Assembly: GCF_002086455.1 (NCBI RefSeq)
Contig: NZ_MVHC01000025.1
Coordinates: forward strand, 1 to 54,346
Source: Mycolicibacter algericus DSM 45454
Lineage (GTDB): Bacteria > Actinomycetota > Actinomycetes > Mycobacteriales > Mycobacteriaceae
Length of the DNA stretch: 54,346 nucleotides
Reading direction: 5' to 3'
The first letter of the stretch is position 1. Each line of letters starts with the position of its first letter. The position numbers were made by a program, and so were the translations under genes. The notes under the pieces are model-generated. The model did not search any database and had not been told where the DNA came from. It saw nothing but the letters and a program-made list of their open reading frames with translations. This document shows, one piece after another, positions 27,368 through 37,100 of the stretch.

Positions 27368-30300
27368 CGCGCACCTGCTTTGCTCGTCATGCTCGGATCG
27401 TCCAGGGGCGACGTATACGGAACTCCGGTGCGCTCGGCGTCGGCCATTGCGTCGTAAACCTCCAGGATCAGTTTCTTGGTGCGGTATTCGCCGTGCTCGG
27501 CGATGTCCTTGCGCTTGACGATTGGAAACGTCTCCATGATGTAGTCGACGTCGTCGCGTTTGATGCCGTAGAGGTGGAAGAGGGCGGCGTCGAGTTCCGC
27601 GCGGACTTGGCGCCGAGACTCACACCCAGCTTGGCCATTAAGCCAGTCGACACGTGTAGCAACCCAATCAGACGTCTCCTGCGTCCCTGTCCATTCAGTT
27701 CGACGAGAGAAGTCGGAGGGCGCGAGAGCCGGAATCTGCATGAAGATGAAAAAATTCAAATGCGTTGAACTTTGCTTCTGCCGTACAACGAAGTCCAGCA
27801 CAAAAGCCGAGAGGATCGCCTGAAGACATCGTTCCTCGACTCCAGCCTCGGACCCCAGCAGTATTAGCGGCGTTTGGTTTCCTACGGCAGCCCGCGGGAA
27901 CATCGCTGCTATGCACGTGCGCTCATCCGTACTGCGGCTGATATCGCGCCATCCCAGCAGCCAGTCGCAACTGCGCTTACCGCCAAGCTTGGCGTCCACC
28001 TCCCTCTTGCCCACCCAATACCTCGGCATGACAACGAAGTCCGGGTCCTGCTTCTCTGCCAGCGTGACGTCGCGGACGGTACCGTCGCGCTCATACGTGG
28101 CCCAGCGGTGGTCGTAGTGGTGGATCATCTTCGCCTCGTACAGCGGCAGCATCCGCTCCTTACCTCGCTCGAACACGTTGCCGTTCAACACCCAGCCGTC
28201 GGCCTCCAACTCCTCGCGGGTGTGGAACAGGTGCGAGTCGTTGGACATGTCAAACATCCGCATGAACTTGATGCCCCAGGGGTTTCCGTCGGGGTCACCT
28301 TCGCGGATGAGCACCGGGACGCGGCGGTAGATGCCGAGGGTGATTTCGGCGTCGCGGCGGCTGCGGAACACCGGGCAGGTGCCGGTATTGGGGTTGAGCA
28401 GGGTGATCTCATCAGGGCTGAGCGTGAAGCGGACGTTCGGCCGTTGCAGATCGGTGGGGTCGTGGGCGAAGAACGCGAAGTCGGCTGCCGGTTCCCGGCT
28501 GTCGCGCCCGACCAGGGTGAGCAGGCAGAACTTGAAGCTGCGATGCACACCCTCGAAGAGCGGCTTGGCGTTTTCGAAGTCGTACAGGCTGGCGATCGAC
28601 CCGTTGACGACCAGGTCTTTGAAAAAGTACTGGGTGGTGGCGTCGGTGGCGATGCCGGTGGGCAAGATGATGCCGAGCCGACCGGTGGCGGCGATCAGGT
28701 TGCGTTCGGCTTCGGCGAAGATCTGGTAGGTGTTGATGTCGCCGCGCCCGGTCAGCGGGTACCGGCCGGAGTTGCGCATGAAGTGCGAAACCCCTTCTGC
28801 GCGGCGTTTCTCCGCGGTAAAGGCCGCGTACAGGGCCGGGTTGTCGGCCGGCAGCTTGGCGATCAGCCGCTTGCGGGCCGCGGCGTTGGGTGCGGTAGCG
28901 ATATCGGGGTCGCGGGCGGCGAAGAACTCTTGTTCTTGCAGTTTGACCCGCTCCCACGGCGGGTTGGAGAGCAGCACCGAGAACCCGCCGGCCCAGCCGG
29001 TGGCCGGGTTGATCATGTCCCCGGCCTCGGGCGTCACCGGAAACAGGTGGGGGAACTCCAGATGCCAGTGGAAGAACCGGTATTCGGCAGTTAGGCGTTC
29101 CACTTCGGCGCGGGAGGCCGCGCTGAGCGCGTCGGTGCCGTCGAGCAGCGCGGCAATGGTGTGCTGCGTCGGCGCGGTGGGTGCGCCGGGGGTTTGGGGC
29201 CAGACGAACGCCGCGCACCAGGCGTCGGCGGCCAGGTGTTGGCGCTGGTAGTCCGCCGAGTGGGTGTAGCTGTTCCAGCGTTTGCGTTGGACGTGCACAT
29301 CGGCCAGCGACAGCGCCGGCGCGGAGACCACTTGTTGGACTTGCTCGGCGAGTTTGCCGGTAGCTGCAGCCATGTCGACGTCGAACAGGCCGGCTTGGGC
29401 GTTGCGTTCGGCCTTGTTCTGCTTGGCTACGGCGGCGGCGATCTTCTTGTCGTCGCCTTCGATCGGTTTGAACGCTTCGTCGGGAAGGCCGTCGGCAAGC
29501 AGTTTTGGGGTGGCGCCGACCAGGGCGTTGCCGACCTTGATCTGCGCGTCGAGGAAGGCCAGTGGCTTGCCGGGGTCGAGGGTTTCCATCCACAGCGACA
29601 CCTTGGCCAGCTCGGCGGCCAGCGGGTTGACGTCGACGCCGTAGATGCAGCGGCCCACCACATCGCGCATCGCGGTGCGCACCGCCTCCGGGGCGGGCTC
29701 GGGGTCACCGGTGCGCAGGTGCGCCAGCCGTTTGGCGATGCGCCGGGCGGCGCCGACCAAGAAATGCCCGCTACCGCAGGCCGGGTCGCAGACGGTGACG
29801 TTCAGTAGTGCTGCTTGCGGGTCGTCGGTTTTCTGAGCGTCGTCGAGCACCGGGTCCAGCGCGGTGTCCAGCAGTGACTCCACCAGCGAGGTCGGGGTGT
29901 AGTAGCTGCCGGTGTCCTTGCGCTGGTTTCCCGACGACACTGCCAGCCGGTAGGTCTTGGTGGCCGGGTCCCAGGAGGGCATGAACTCCAGCAACGCCTC
30001 GTAGATGCTGCCGAGTTCCTCGGCACCTAGGTTGCGGTAGTCGACCACCCGCAAAGCCTGCGAGCCGGGTTCGCGCACCAGCGACAGCGAGCGCACCGCG
30101 GCCTGCAGGGCGGCGTTGCTCAATGCGCAGTCGGTGAGGAAATCCAGTTCGCCGTCCTCGTACAGCCCGCCGATGCCGGGCAGGCCGAGTTGCGTCAGCC
30201 CGTTCTCGTCCCCGAGGCCGCGCCAGACCAGGGTGAGCGCCTCCCAGCGGTCGCCGTAGCGGCCGCCGCGGCGGCGCCGGGAGATGCGGCGCAGCTTGTC

Positions 30301-31287
30301 GGTGGAGAAGTACTCCAGGTAGCGCTGCCGGGCGGTCGGGTCGGCGGCCGGGTCGAGCAGGACGCCGCGGTCTTCGGCGACGAAGGTGAACAGCAGCCGA
30401 TAAACCACCCGCAGCAGCGCCTCGTGCACGTCGCGCACGGTCAGGCTGCCGTCAGCGAGATGCCCGCGCAGCACAGTGTTATCCGAGTGGGTGAGGAATC
30501 CGGTGCCCAGGGTCTGCAGGGCATCGACGACGCCGTCGCGCAGCAGGTTCAGGGCGCGGGAGCCGGTGTCCAGGGCGTCTTGGCGCCACTGCTCCAGCCA
30601 GCACGAGGCCGGGCCGATCTCGGGGTCGCGAACCTCCAGCCGGGATTGCTGGCACAGCAGGTACAGCAGCAGGAAGTCGGCGAACAGGTCGCCGTCGAAG
30701 ATGGCTTCCAGATCGAATTCGACGTAGGCCGAACCGACCAGCGAGGTGGAGTCGCGCAGCAGTCGCAGCGTGGTGTCGTTGGCCAGCAGCGCCCACAGGT
30801 GCTCATCGGAGCGGTTGAGCAGTTCTTGGGTCATCGACTGTGGGGACGCACCAGCTGCGCCGGCCATGCCTTTGGTGCGGGTGTCCAGCGGCACCCGGCC
30901 CAGCAGGTGGATCGGCACCGCACCCCAGTGGTGGGAAACCGGGAAGCTGTGCTCCCCCACCCTGATACCGCCTTTGGGTGTGGTGGGCACCCGACCGTAG
31001 CCGAGTTGGTCGAGCAGCACCAGCAGGAACCGTTCCCGGGTCAAGGCGGTGGCGGCGTCGGTGTCGGGCAGCGCCGCCAGCGCCTCCCGGTAGGTGGTCC
31101 ACGCCCCGCGCAGGTAGGCCCAGATCCGGTTGGCGGCGTCGGAGACCGATTCGCCGGCGGCCAGGTGATAGTCGTTGGAGGTGAGTCCGTCGACCCCGGT
31201 GCGGGCGGCCAGCCTGCCCAGCAGGTCGGCGGGCAGCAGTCCGCCTTGGATGCGCACGCCGACGAATGTCGAAGCGCTGTGGCTCAT
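27364..31287 (-). CDS. Eco57I/PglX/DrmMI-like N6-adenine DNA methyltransferase
   Basis: 1307 residues from ATG 31287 (MSHSASTFVG), which overlaps the SNF2 gene stop by 4 nt. The frame can be read back to 31572, but those 95 residues are an arginine-rich shadow of the SNF2 gene. Motif I is CDPACGSGHFLVGAARR (about residue 497) and motif IV is SNPPWERVK (about residue 774), the NPPW form of N6-adenine methylases. Length and layout fit BREX PglX and DISARM DrmMI. It presumably marks host DNA so that the helicases and nuclease spare it. No nuclease motif was identified in the N-terminus by eye. Confidence 0.92.
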   Translation of the reverse strand: MSHSASTFVGVRIQGGLLPADLLGRLAARTGVDGLTSNDYHLAAGESVSDAANRIWAYLRGAWTTYREALAALPDTDAATALTRERFLLVLLDQLGYGRVPTTPKGGIRVGEHSFPVSHHWGAVPIHLLGRVPLDTRTKGMAGAAGASPQSMTQELLNRSDEHLWALLANDTTLRLLRDSTSLVGSAYVEFDLEAIFDGDLFADFLLLYLLCQQSRLEVRDPEIGPASCWLEQWRQDALDTGSRALNLLRDGVVDALQTLGTGFLTHSDNTVLRGHLADGSLTVRDVHEALLRVVYRLLFTFVAEDRGVLLDPAADPTARQRYLEYFSTDKLRRISRRRRGGRYGDRWEALTLVWRGLGDENGLTQLGLPGIGGLYEDGELDFLTDCALSNAALQAAVRSLSLVREPGSQALRVVDYRNLGAEELGSIYEALLEFMPSWDPATKTYRLAVSSGNQRKDTGSYYTPTSLVESLLDTALDPVLDDAQKTDDPQAALLNVTVCDPACGSGHFLVGAARRIAKRLAHLRTGDPEPAPEAVRTAMRDVVGRCIYGVDVNPLAAELAKVSLWMETLDPGKPLAFLDAQIKVGNALVGATPKLLADGLPDEAFKPIEGDDKKIAAAVAKQNKAERNAQAGLFDVDMAAATGKLAEQVQQVVSAPALSLADVHVQRKRWNSYTHSADYQRQHLAADAWCAAFVWPQTPGAPTAPTQHTIAALLDGTDALSAASRAEVERLTAEYRFFHWHLEFPHLFPVTPEAGDMINPATGWAGGFSVLLSNPPWERVKLQEQEFFAARDPDIATAPNAAARKRLIAKLPADNPALYAAFTAEKRRAEGVSHFMRNSGRYPLTGRGDINTYQIFAEAERNLIAATGRLGIILPTGIATDATTQYFFKDLVVNGSIASLYDFENAKPLFEGVHRSFKFCLLTLVGRDSREPAADFAFFAHDPTDLQRPNVRFTLSPDEITLLNPNTGTCPVFRSRRDAEITLGIYRRVPVLIREGDPDGNPWGIKFMRMFDMSNDSHLFHTREELEADGWVLNGNVFERGKERMLPLYEAKMIHHYDHRWATYERDGTVRDVTLAEKQDPDFVVMPRYWVGKREVDAKLGGKRSCDWLLGWRDISRSTDERTCIAAMFPRAAVGNQTPLILLGSEAGVEERCLQAILSAFVLDFVVRQKQSSTHLNFFIFMQIPALAPSDFSRRTEWTGTQETSDWVATRVDWLNGQAGCESRRQVRAELDAALFHLYGIKRDDVDYIMETFPIVKRKDIAEHGEYRTKKLILEVYDAMADAERTGVPYTSPLDDPSMTSKAGAR

Positions 31288-34100
31288 TTGCCCCCTCCCG
31301 CCGGTGGCACGAAGACGAACACGCCCAGCACGTCGGCGCCGGGTTCGACCGTCACCTTCAATCCGCGGACCACCTCGGCGGCGGCGCGGCGCACCCGGCG
31401 ATGCGCGGCCAGCAGCCGCTCGGCCAGGAGTTGGCCGTGTTCGGCGAGATGCGCGGCGATGTCGGGCAGCCCGTCGAGGGCACGGCCCAAGAACTGTTCG
31501 GCTTGTGGCGCGGGCACGTTGCCGGACGGTGTCGCTGCCAGCAGCGGGGTGACCGCGTCCGGGTCGAGCCAATGAGCCTGGGCGGGTGCGCCTTCGAACG
31601 CCAGCGTGGCGGCGTCTTCGGCGACGAGTTGTCGGACGCCCGCGCGGGACGGCAGTTGCAGGTGAAATCGGTAGCGCACCAGCAGCAGCGTGGTGCGTGT
31701 GGTTACCGCGTCGGTGCGCACCACCGCGCAGCGTCGTGCCGGGCGCTGCTCGGCCGGCAGATTGGCGTCGAGCGCGGATTCCAGCACGTAGTGCGCGACG
31801 GCTTCCACCGAGGCGTCGGTGCGGTTCAGCACCGCCTCACCGCGGCGGACGGGTAGGTCTGTGGCGAAGTGCAGCGGATCGGTGCGTCCCGGTGGCAGCG
31901 CGTCGCGCAGTCCGAGGGGCAGCGGAGACAGCGTGGCGGTGAATCCGGTGTCGGCGGCGGTGACGGTGGAGCGCAGTGCCCGTAACGCCTGTTCGACGAA
32001 CTCGGCGACTTGGGTGTTGGTGCCGAGTGTTTCGCGGGTGTCGCGCAGTTCGGCGGAGACTTCTTCGGGTTTGATGCCGTGCTGGGCGTATTTCGTTTGG
32101 GCGATCTTTTCCCGTTCGGCCGCCGATTCCCATTGGCCGTAGAGGGTGTCGCGTTGCTGTTGCACGTCGAGGTCCAGGCTGAGCTGTTCGGCGTCGCGGC
32201 CGCGCAGCAGCAGCCCTTCCATCAGGGCTTGCACCACGGCGTCGCTGTTGTCGGGGACCGGCACCGACACACCGGTGGCTTTGCGGATCGCGGCGTGTTT
32301 ACGCAGCAGCACTTCCAGGACTAGGCCGTCGATCTGGTTGTCGCTGCCGTAGAGCATGACGGTGCGCACGGTGTCTGCGGTCTGACCGAATCGGTCGACT
32401 CGGCCTTCGCGCTGTTCGTGGCGGGTTGGGTTCCACGCCAGGTCGTAGTGCAGCACTGCCTGGAAGTTCTCCTGGAGGTTCACCCCTTCCGAGAGGCAGT
32501 CGGTGGCCACCAGCACGTGCCGGCCTTCGACGGCGGCCAGTTCCTCGATGCGGGCGATCCGCTCATCCGGCGGCAGCGTTCCGGTGACCGCCCGCACCGT
32601 CACATCCTTGCCAAGGGCGGTACTGAGTTGTTCGGCTACGTAGTCGGCGGTGTCGATGAAGCGGCAGAACACGATCGGGTCGCAGCCCAGCGCGAGCAGT
32701 TCCTTGACGCTCTTGACTGCGGCGGCGATCTTCTTGTCCGGCTTGCCTTCCAGTTTGGCCACCTCGGTGAGGAAGCCGCGCAGCCGCCGCGCTCTCGCGT
32801 CACCGGCGGCGGTGTCGATGTCAGCGCCGGGGGTGGTGTCGGCGGTGTCGATGACCTCGTCGTCGGTTTGGTCGAGGACGACGGCGCGGCCGATCGCGTC
32901 GGCTTCTTCTGGTGAGGCGGCCGCCGCGGCGGCGGCCCGGGTCCGCATAGTTTGCGCGGCGGCGCGCGGTGAGGAGGCCAGGGCGCGCAGCAGCGCCAAT
33001 GCGGACCACCAGTTGACCCGCCGCGCCAGACCGCCGTCTTCGGTGCGGACGGTTTCGCGGGCGTGGTCGAGCACCTTGGTGAACAGCGCGTGGTACTCGC
33101 GGCTCAAGGTGTAGGGCACCTCGGTGGACAGCCGGTCTTTGGGGAACGGGGTGTCTTCGTCGAGGTAGCGGCGGATGTCGGCGCGGCGGCGCTGCACGAA
33201 GTGCTTGGCCAGCAGTTCGCGGCCTTTGCGTTGTTCCAAGTCGACAGTGGCCAGGTCGGGGTCGAGTAGGCCCAGCAGGTTGCGGAAAGTTTCCTCTTTG
33301 CCGCTGTGCGGGGTGGCGCTGGCCAGGATGAGGTGCCGGGTGGAGTCGGCGGCCAGTTCGCGCAGCAGTTCGTAGCGCTGGGTGCGCCCGCTTCCGGTGC
33401 TGGTGGAGTCAGCCACACAGGTGTGCACCTCGTCGACGATCACCAGATCCGGGCAGGTACGCATGAATTCGTAGCGCCGCCGCGCGCCCTTGATGAAGTC
33501 GGTGGAAACCACGGTGATCGGGTACCGCTCGAAGATCGACTCCGCGCCGATCCGGCCGCGCTCCAGCCGCCGCACTGTGCTGGGCAGTACCAGTTCGGCT
33601 TCCAATCCGAATTTGCTGCGCAGCTCACCTTGCCATTGCTCAGCTAAGGCAGGGCTGCACAGTACCGTCAGGCCGCGGGCATCACCGACTTTGAGCAGCT
33701 CGGTGGCTACCAGGCCGGCTTCGATGGTCTTGCCGATACCGACATCATCGGCGATCAACAACCGCACCACGTCCTGGCGCAACGCCATCATCAGCGGAAC
33801 CAGCTGGTAGGCACGCGGTTCCACCGCGATCGACGCCAGGCTGCGGAACGGACCGGCGGTAGAGCGGAATCCGATCCGCAAAGCACTGCGCAGCAGGGAG
33901 GCGCTCAGGTGATCACCGAGGTCGTCGGGTTGCGGCGGTGGGAAGGTGGCCGGGCTGACCCCCTCGCTGACCAGGACGCCGGCGATGTCGTCGTCGATAC
34001 CGCCGATCGGGCGCAACACCAGGAAGTCGGCGGTGCTCTCGGGCAGCACCACCCATTCGCGGCCGCGTGCCGTCACCAGATTGCCGGGAGCGAATCCCAC
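31284..34100 (-). CDS. SNF2-type superfamily II helicase (DrmD-like)
   Basis: 938 residues from GTG 34100, 2 nt after the upstream helicase stop. Motif I ADDVGIGKTIEAG (about residue 115), motif II IVDEVH (about 221), motif III LASATPHSGKEE. Motifs V-VI are TDCLSEGVNLQ and HEQREGRVDRFGQ (about 560). This is the SNF2/HepA architecture found in DrmD of class 1 DISARM and in some BREX loci. The C-terminal 350 residues are helical and lack known motifs. Likely a translocase that scans or remodels incoming DNA. Confidence 0.92.
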   Translation of the reverse strand: MGFAPGNLVTARGREWVVLPESTADFLVLRPIGGIDDDIAGVLVSEGVSPATFPPPQPDDLGDHLSASLLRSALRIGFRSTAGPFRSLASIAVEPRAYQLVPLMMALRQDVVRLLIADDVGIGKTIEAGLVATELLKVGDARGLTVLCSPALAEQWQGELRSKFGLEAELVLPSTVRRLERGRIGAESIFERYPITVVSTDFIKGARRRYEFMRTCPDLVIVDEVHTCVADSTSTGSGRTQRYELLRELAADSTRHLILASATPHSGKEETFRNLLGLLDPDLATVDLEQRKGRELLAKHFVQRRRADIRRYLDEDTPFPKDRLSTEVPYTLSREYHALFTKVLDHARETVRTEDGGLARRVNWWSALALLRALASSPRAAAQTMRTRAAAAAAASPEEADAIGRAVVLDQTDDEVIDTADTTPGADIDTAAGDARARRLRGFLTEVAKLEGKPDKKIAAAVKSVKELLALGCDPIVFCRFIDTADYVAEQLSTALGKDVTVRAVTGTLPPDERIARIEELAAVEGRHVLVATDCLSEGVNLQENFQAVLHYDLAWNPTRHEQREGRVDRFGQTADTVRTVMLYGSDNQIDGLVLEVLLRKHAAIRKATGVSVPVPDNSDAVVQALMEGLLLRGRDAEQLSLDLDVQQQRDTLYGQWESAAEREKIAQTKYAQHGIKPEEVSAELRDTRETLGTNTQVAEFVEQALRALRSTVTAADTGFTATLSPLPLGLRDALPPGRTDPLHFATDLPVRRGEAVLNRTDASVEAVAHYVLESALDANLPAEQRPARRCAVVRTDAVTTRTTLLLVRYRFHLQLPSRAGVRQLVAEDAATLAFEGAPAQAHWLDPDAVTPLLAATPSGNVPAPQAEQFLGRALDGLPDIAAHLAEHGQLLAERLLAAHRRVRRAAAEVVRGLKVTVEPGADVLGVFVFVPPAGGGK

Positions 34101-34102
34101 TG

Positions 34103-37100
34103 CTACACCCTTCCTTCACCGAACACGTAGGAGTGACGCCGCACTTGGGTCAGCCAGTCCTCGCCGGGATGCAGCCATAGTGCCGAATAGCCGGCATTCA
34201 TCAACGCGTCTTCGACCTCGCCGGCATCACCGCGCGGCCCGGACTCAACGAAAACTGCTAGGCCGGCGTCGGCACCCTGAAATACGAAATGGGCAGTGAT
34301 GCCGGCGATTGTTTCGCGCACACCGTTGGGCAGCGCAAACTCATGGCTGATGAGCAGGTCGATGAAGTCGCGTTCCAATTCCGAATCACACTGTGCGCGA
34401 AGCTGTTCAGCCTGATCCCCATGCGACTGCTCTGCGGTGGCCGCGGTGGTGGTGGCTAAAGCGAGGTCCAACAGCAGATCCCGCACCGCGTGCCGATCGA
34501 TGACGTCGTGCTCGTACTGGTTGGCATAGGACAGCAGGCAGTCGTAGCAGGCTTTTTCGCACCGTTCCCGCGCACCGTCGGCGCTGCCGACGTCGTTGCC
34601 GTCAGGGGTGAAGTGGATGATCTGCAGGGCTCTGCGGGCTGCGCTGGCCAGCGCGTCGGGCTCGGAGTGCAGTCGGCGCAGCACCCCGGCGCCGCCCTCG
34701 GCGGATTCGGTGAACAGCATTCGGCCGCGCTCGGCATCATCAGGCAGCGCTTCGCTGGACAGTTCGGAGTCCTCCAACTGGAACTCGGCTTCCATGCCGC
34801 GCTCCAGGGCGTACCGCAGGCTGGTGGCGACCTGCACCGATACCGGCGAGGCCAGTCGCAGCACCAGGATGTTGCGGGTGTCCTCGACATACGGGATCAC
34901 CTTGTGCTTGGTCGGTACGTCGGCGGCATCACCGAGCCCATCATCTTGGGGGGTGGCATCCTCGGCGGCTTTCTCACTGAGCCAATCGCCTTTGACAGTG
35001 TCCAGCCAGTAACCAAGCTCGTTGGGATTCTTACGACGGCGCCGGCCTACGTTGGTGACCCGTACGGTCGCGGTGTCGCCGTAGCTCAGCGTCGCCAACT
35101 CGTGGCCGTCCACCGCCGATGCTGTTGCATCCAGCCGGCCCAAGCGTGGCCCATGTTGACTGAACCGGTAGGACGTGCGCAGCTCGAACCCGGCCCGTCG
35201 GCGCTCTTCCTCGTCGCTGGAGATGCGTTCGCGGCGACGGGTGAACACCGTCTGCATACGCATCAGACCATGCTGCGGCTGTCCCAGCGCCACACCACAG
35301 TTCTCGCACACGTCGAGGCCCGCACGACGTACATGGTGGTAGGCGCAGACTTCGCAGCGGTAAGCGTCCTGCAGCTCGACGGTTCCGATACCGCCGGCGG
35401 TCATCGGCACCTGGATGCGTTTGACCTCGTAGCGCGCACCCTCGTGGTAGATGACCGCGCCTGGCCCGAACTCGCTGATCGCCAGGAAGCGCGGCCGCTG
35501 CAGATAATCCCCTCCCTCGCCGCGCCCGGCACTTTGGCGGGCGCCGGGAATGTAGGCGGCCAGCGGCAGGCGCGGAAAGTTGTAGCCGGGCAGAAACCCT
35601 TCGGAGGCGAAGTAGCGGTAGGTGTAGAAATCCGAAAACGCTTGGTCGCTGTCCTCGTTGCGGAGCAGCCGCAACTGGCCTTCGGCGTCGCGGCGGCGTG
35701 CTTCGGCGGCCTCCCGTGCACGTTTGGGCACCGTCGGATCCAAGATAATCCGGTTCTGTTCCTTCTGGTCATCCAGCGCCGCCCGGTACAGCTCCCGCCA
35801 CCGCTCGCAGGCTCGGCTGAACTGGCTTTCGGCATTGGCGATCACGGCTTGCGCCCAGCCGTCGTACCACCATGCGGTGCGCTGCAGCTCGTCGGCGAGC
35901 GGCGCCATGAGTTCCATGGCGCGTTCGGTGGCGCGCCGCACCGCATCCGGATCTGCCAGCGCACGTTGCAGGTCCGCCGCCAGCGGCATGCCTTCTGCAT
36001 CGAGGTCGAGTAACTGCGGCATCCGGGTGTGCAGGCTCGCCCGGGTCTCGGCCAGCCACAGCGCGTGCAGATGGGAAGCCAGCAGCGCCTCGTTGGTGAG
36101 GTCCAGCCGCGGTGCTGCCACCGAGCCGGCCACCATGTCCTCGGAGCGCCGGAAGTAGTACTGGTCGTGTGCGTTTCCGGTGGCGCAGTAGGTGGTGACC
36201 AGTGCGGGCTGCCCGGATCGGCCGGCACGGCCGCTGCGCTGGGCGTAGTTCGCCGGCGTCGGTGGAACGTTGCGCATCATCACCGCGTTGAGGCTGGCGA
36301 TATCCACGCCGAGCTCCATTGTCGGCGAGCAGTACATCACCTTGAGATCGCCCTTGCGGAACTGTTTTTCGCGTCCCTCACGGTCGGCCGCCGACACCTG
36401 CGCGGTGTGTTCCCTCGCGTGCATGCCACCGAGGTCGGCCGCGGTATTGCGGTACAAGTCGAGGAAGAATGGGTTGACTCTGGTCCCCTGGTCGGGGTCG
36501 AATCCGCGTCGCAGCGGATCGGGCGCGCCGTGTTGTCCATCGCTGGCTGTCCAGATCACAGCGGAGGCTTTGAGCCGGTAGTTGGTGCCGGTTGTCCCCG
36601 GCAGATCCACGGTCGTCAGTAGGCCCGCGCGGTCGAGGGTGGCCAGCAGGTCTTCGATGACCTTCTGCGCGTCGGCACCGTCGAGTTGATCGCCGTTGAG
36701 CGTCAAGCCGCTGCGTTCGCGGATGTAGCGGCCCACCGCCGACCGCCCTGTCATCCGGAAGTCGACGCGAAGGGTGCCCCGCTGCCCGGAGACCGTCGAT
36801 ACCGTGCCGGGACGCGGCCGCGGTTCGTACGGCGGGATCGCCCACAGCCCGGCCAGGTGCTGATCGGACTGCCGCTTGACCCGGTCGAAACCATCGTCGG
36901 TCAGACATTCGACATCGACGGCTAGCTCACGGCGGAACTCATCAAGAATGATGCGGCACAATTCTTCTCGCTGCCCTGCGTGGGCATCGCGTAACGGTGG
37001 GTACGTCTTGTCCCAGAGCGCGGCATCGGCGGCGATCTCGGTCAGCGATTCATACCCGATGCGCAGCAGCCCGGTCTGCTCCAGGTTCGGCATCGTCACC

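Noticed and set aside
31288..31572. 95-residue N-terminal extension of the methylase
   Set aside because: Arginine-rich, overlaps the end of the SNF2 gene in another frame; ATG 31287 gives a clean 4-nt overlap.
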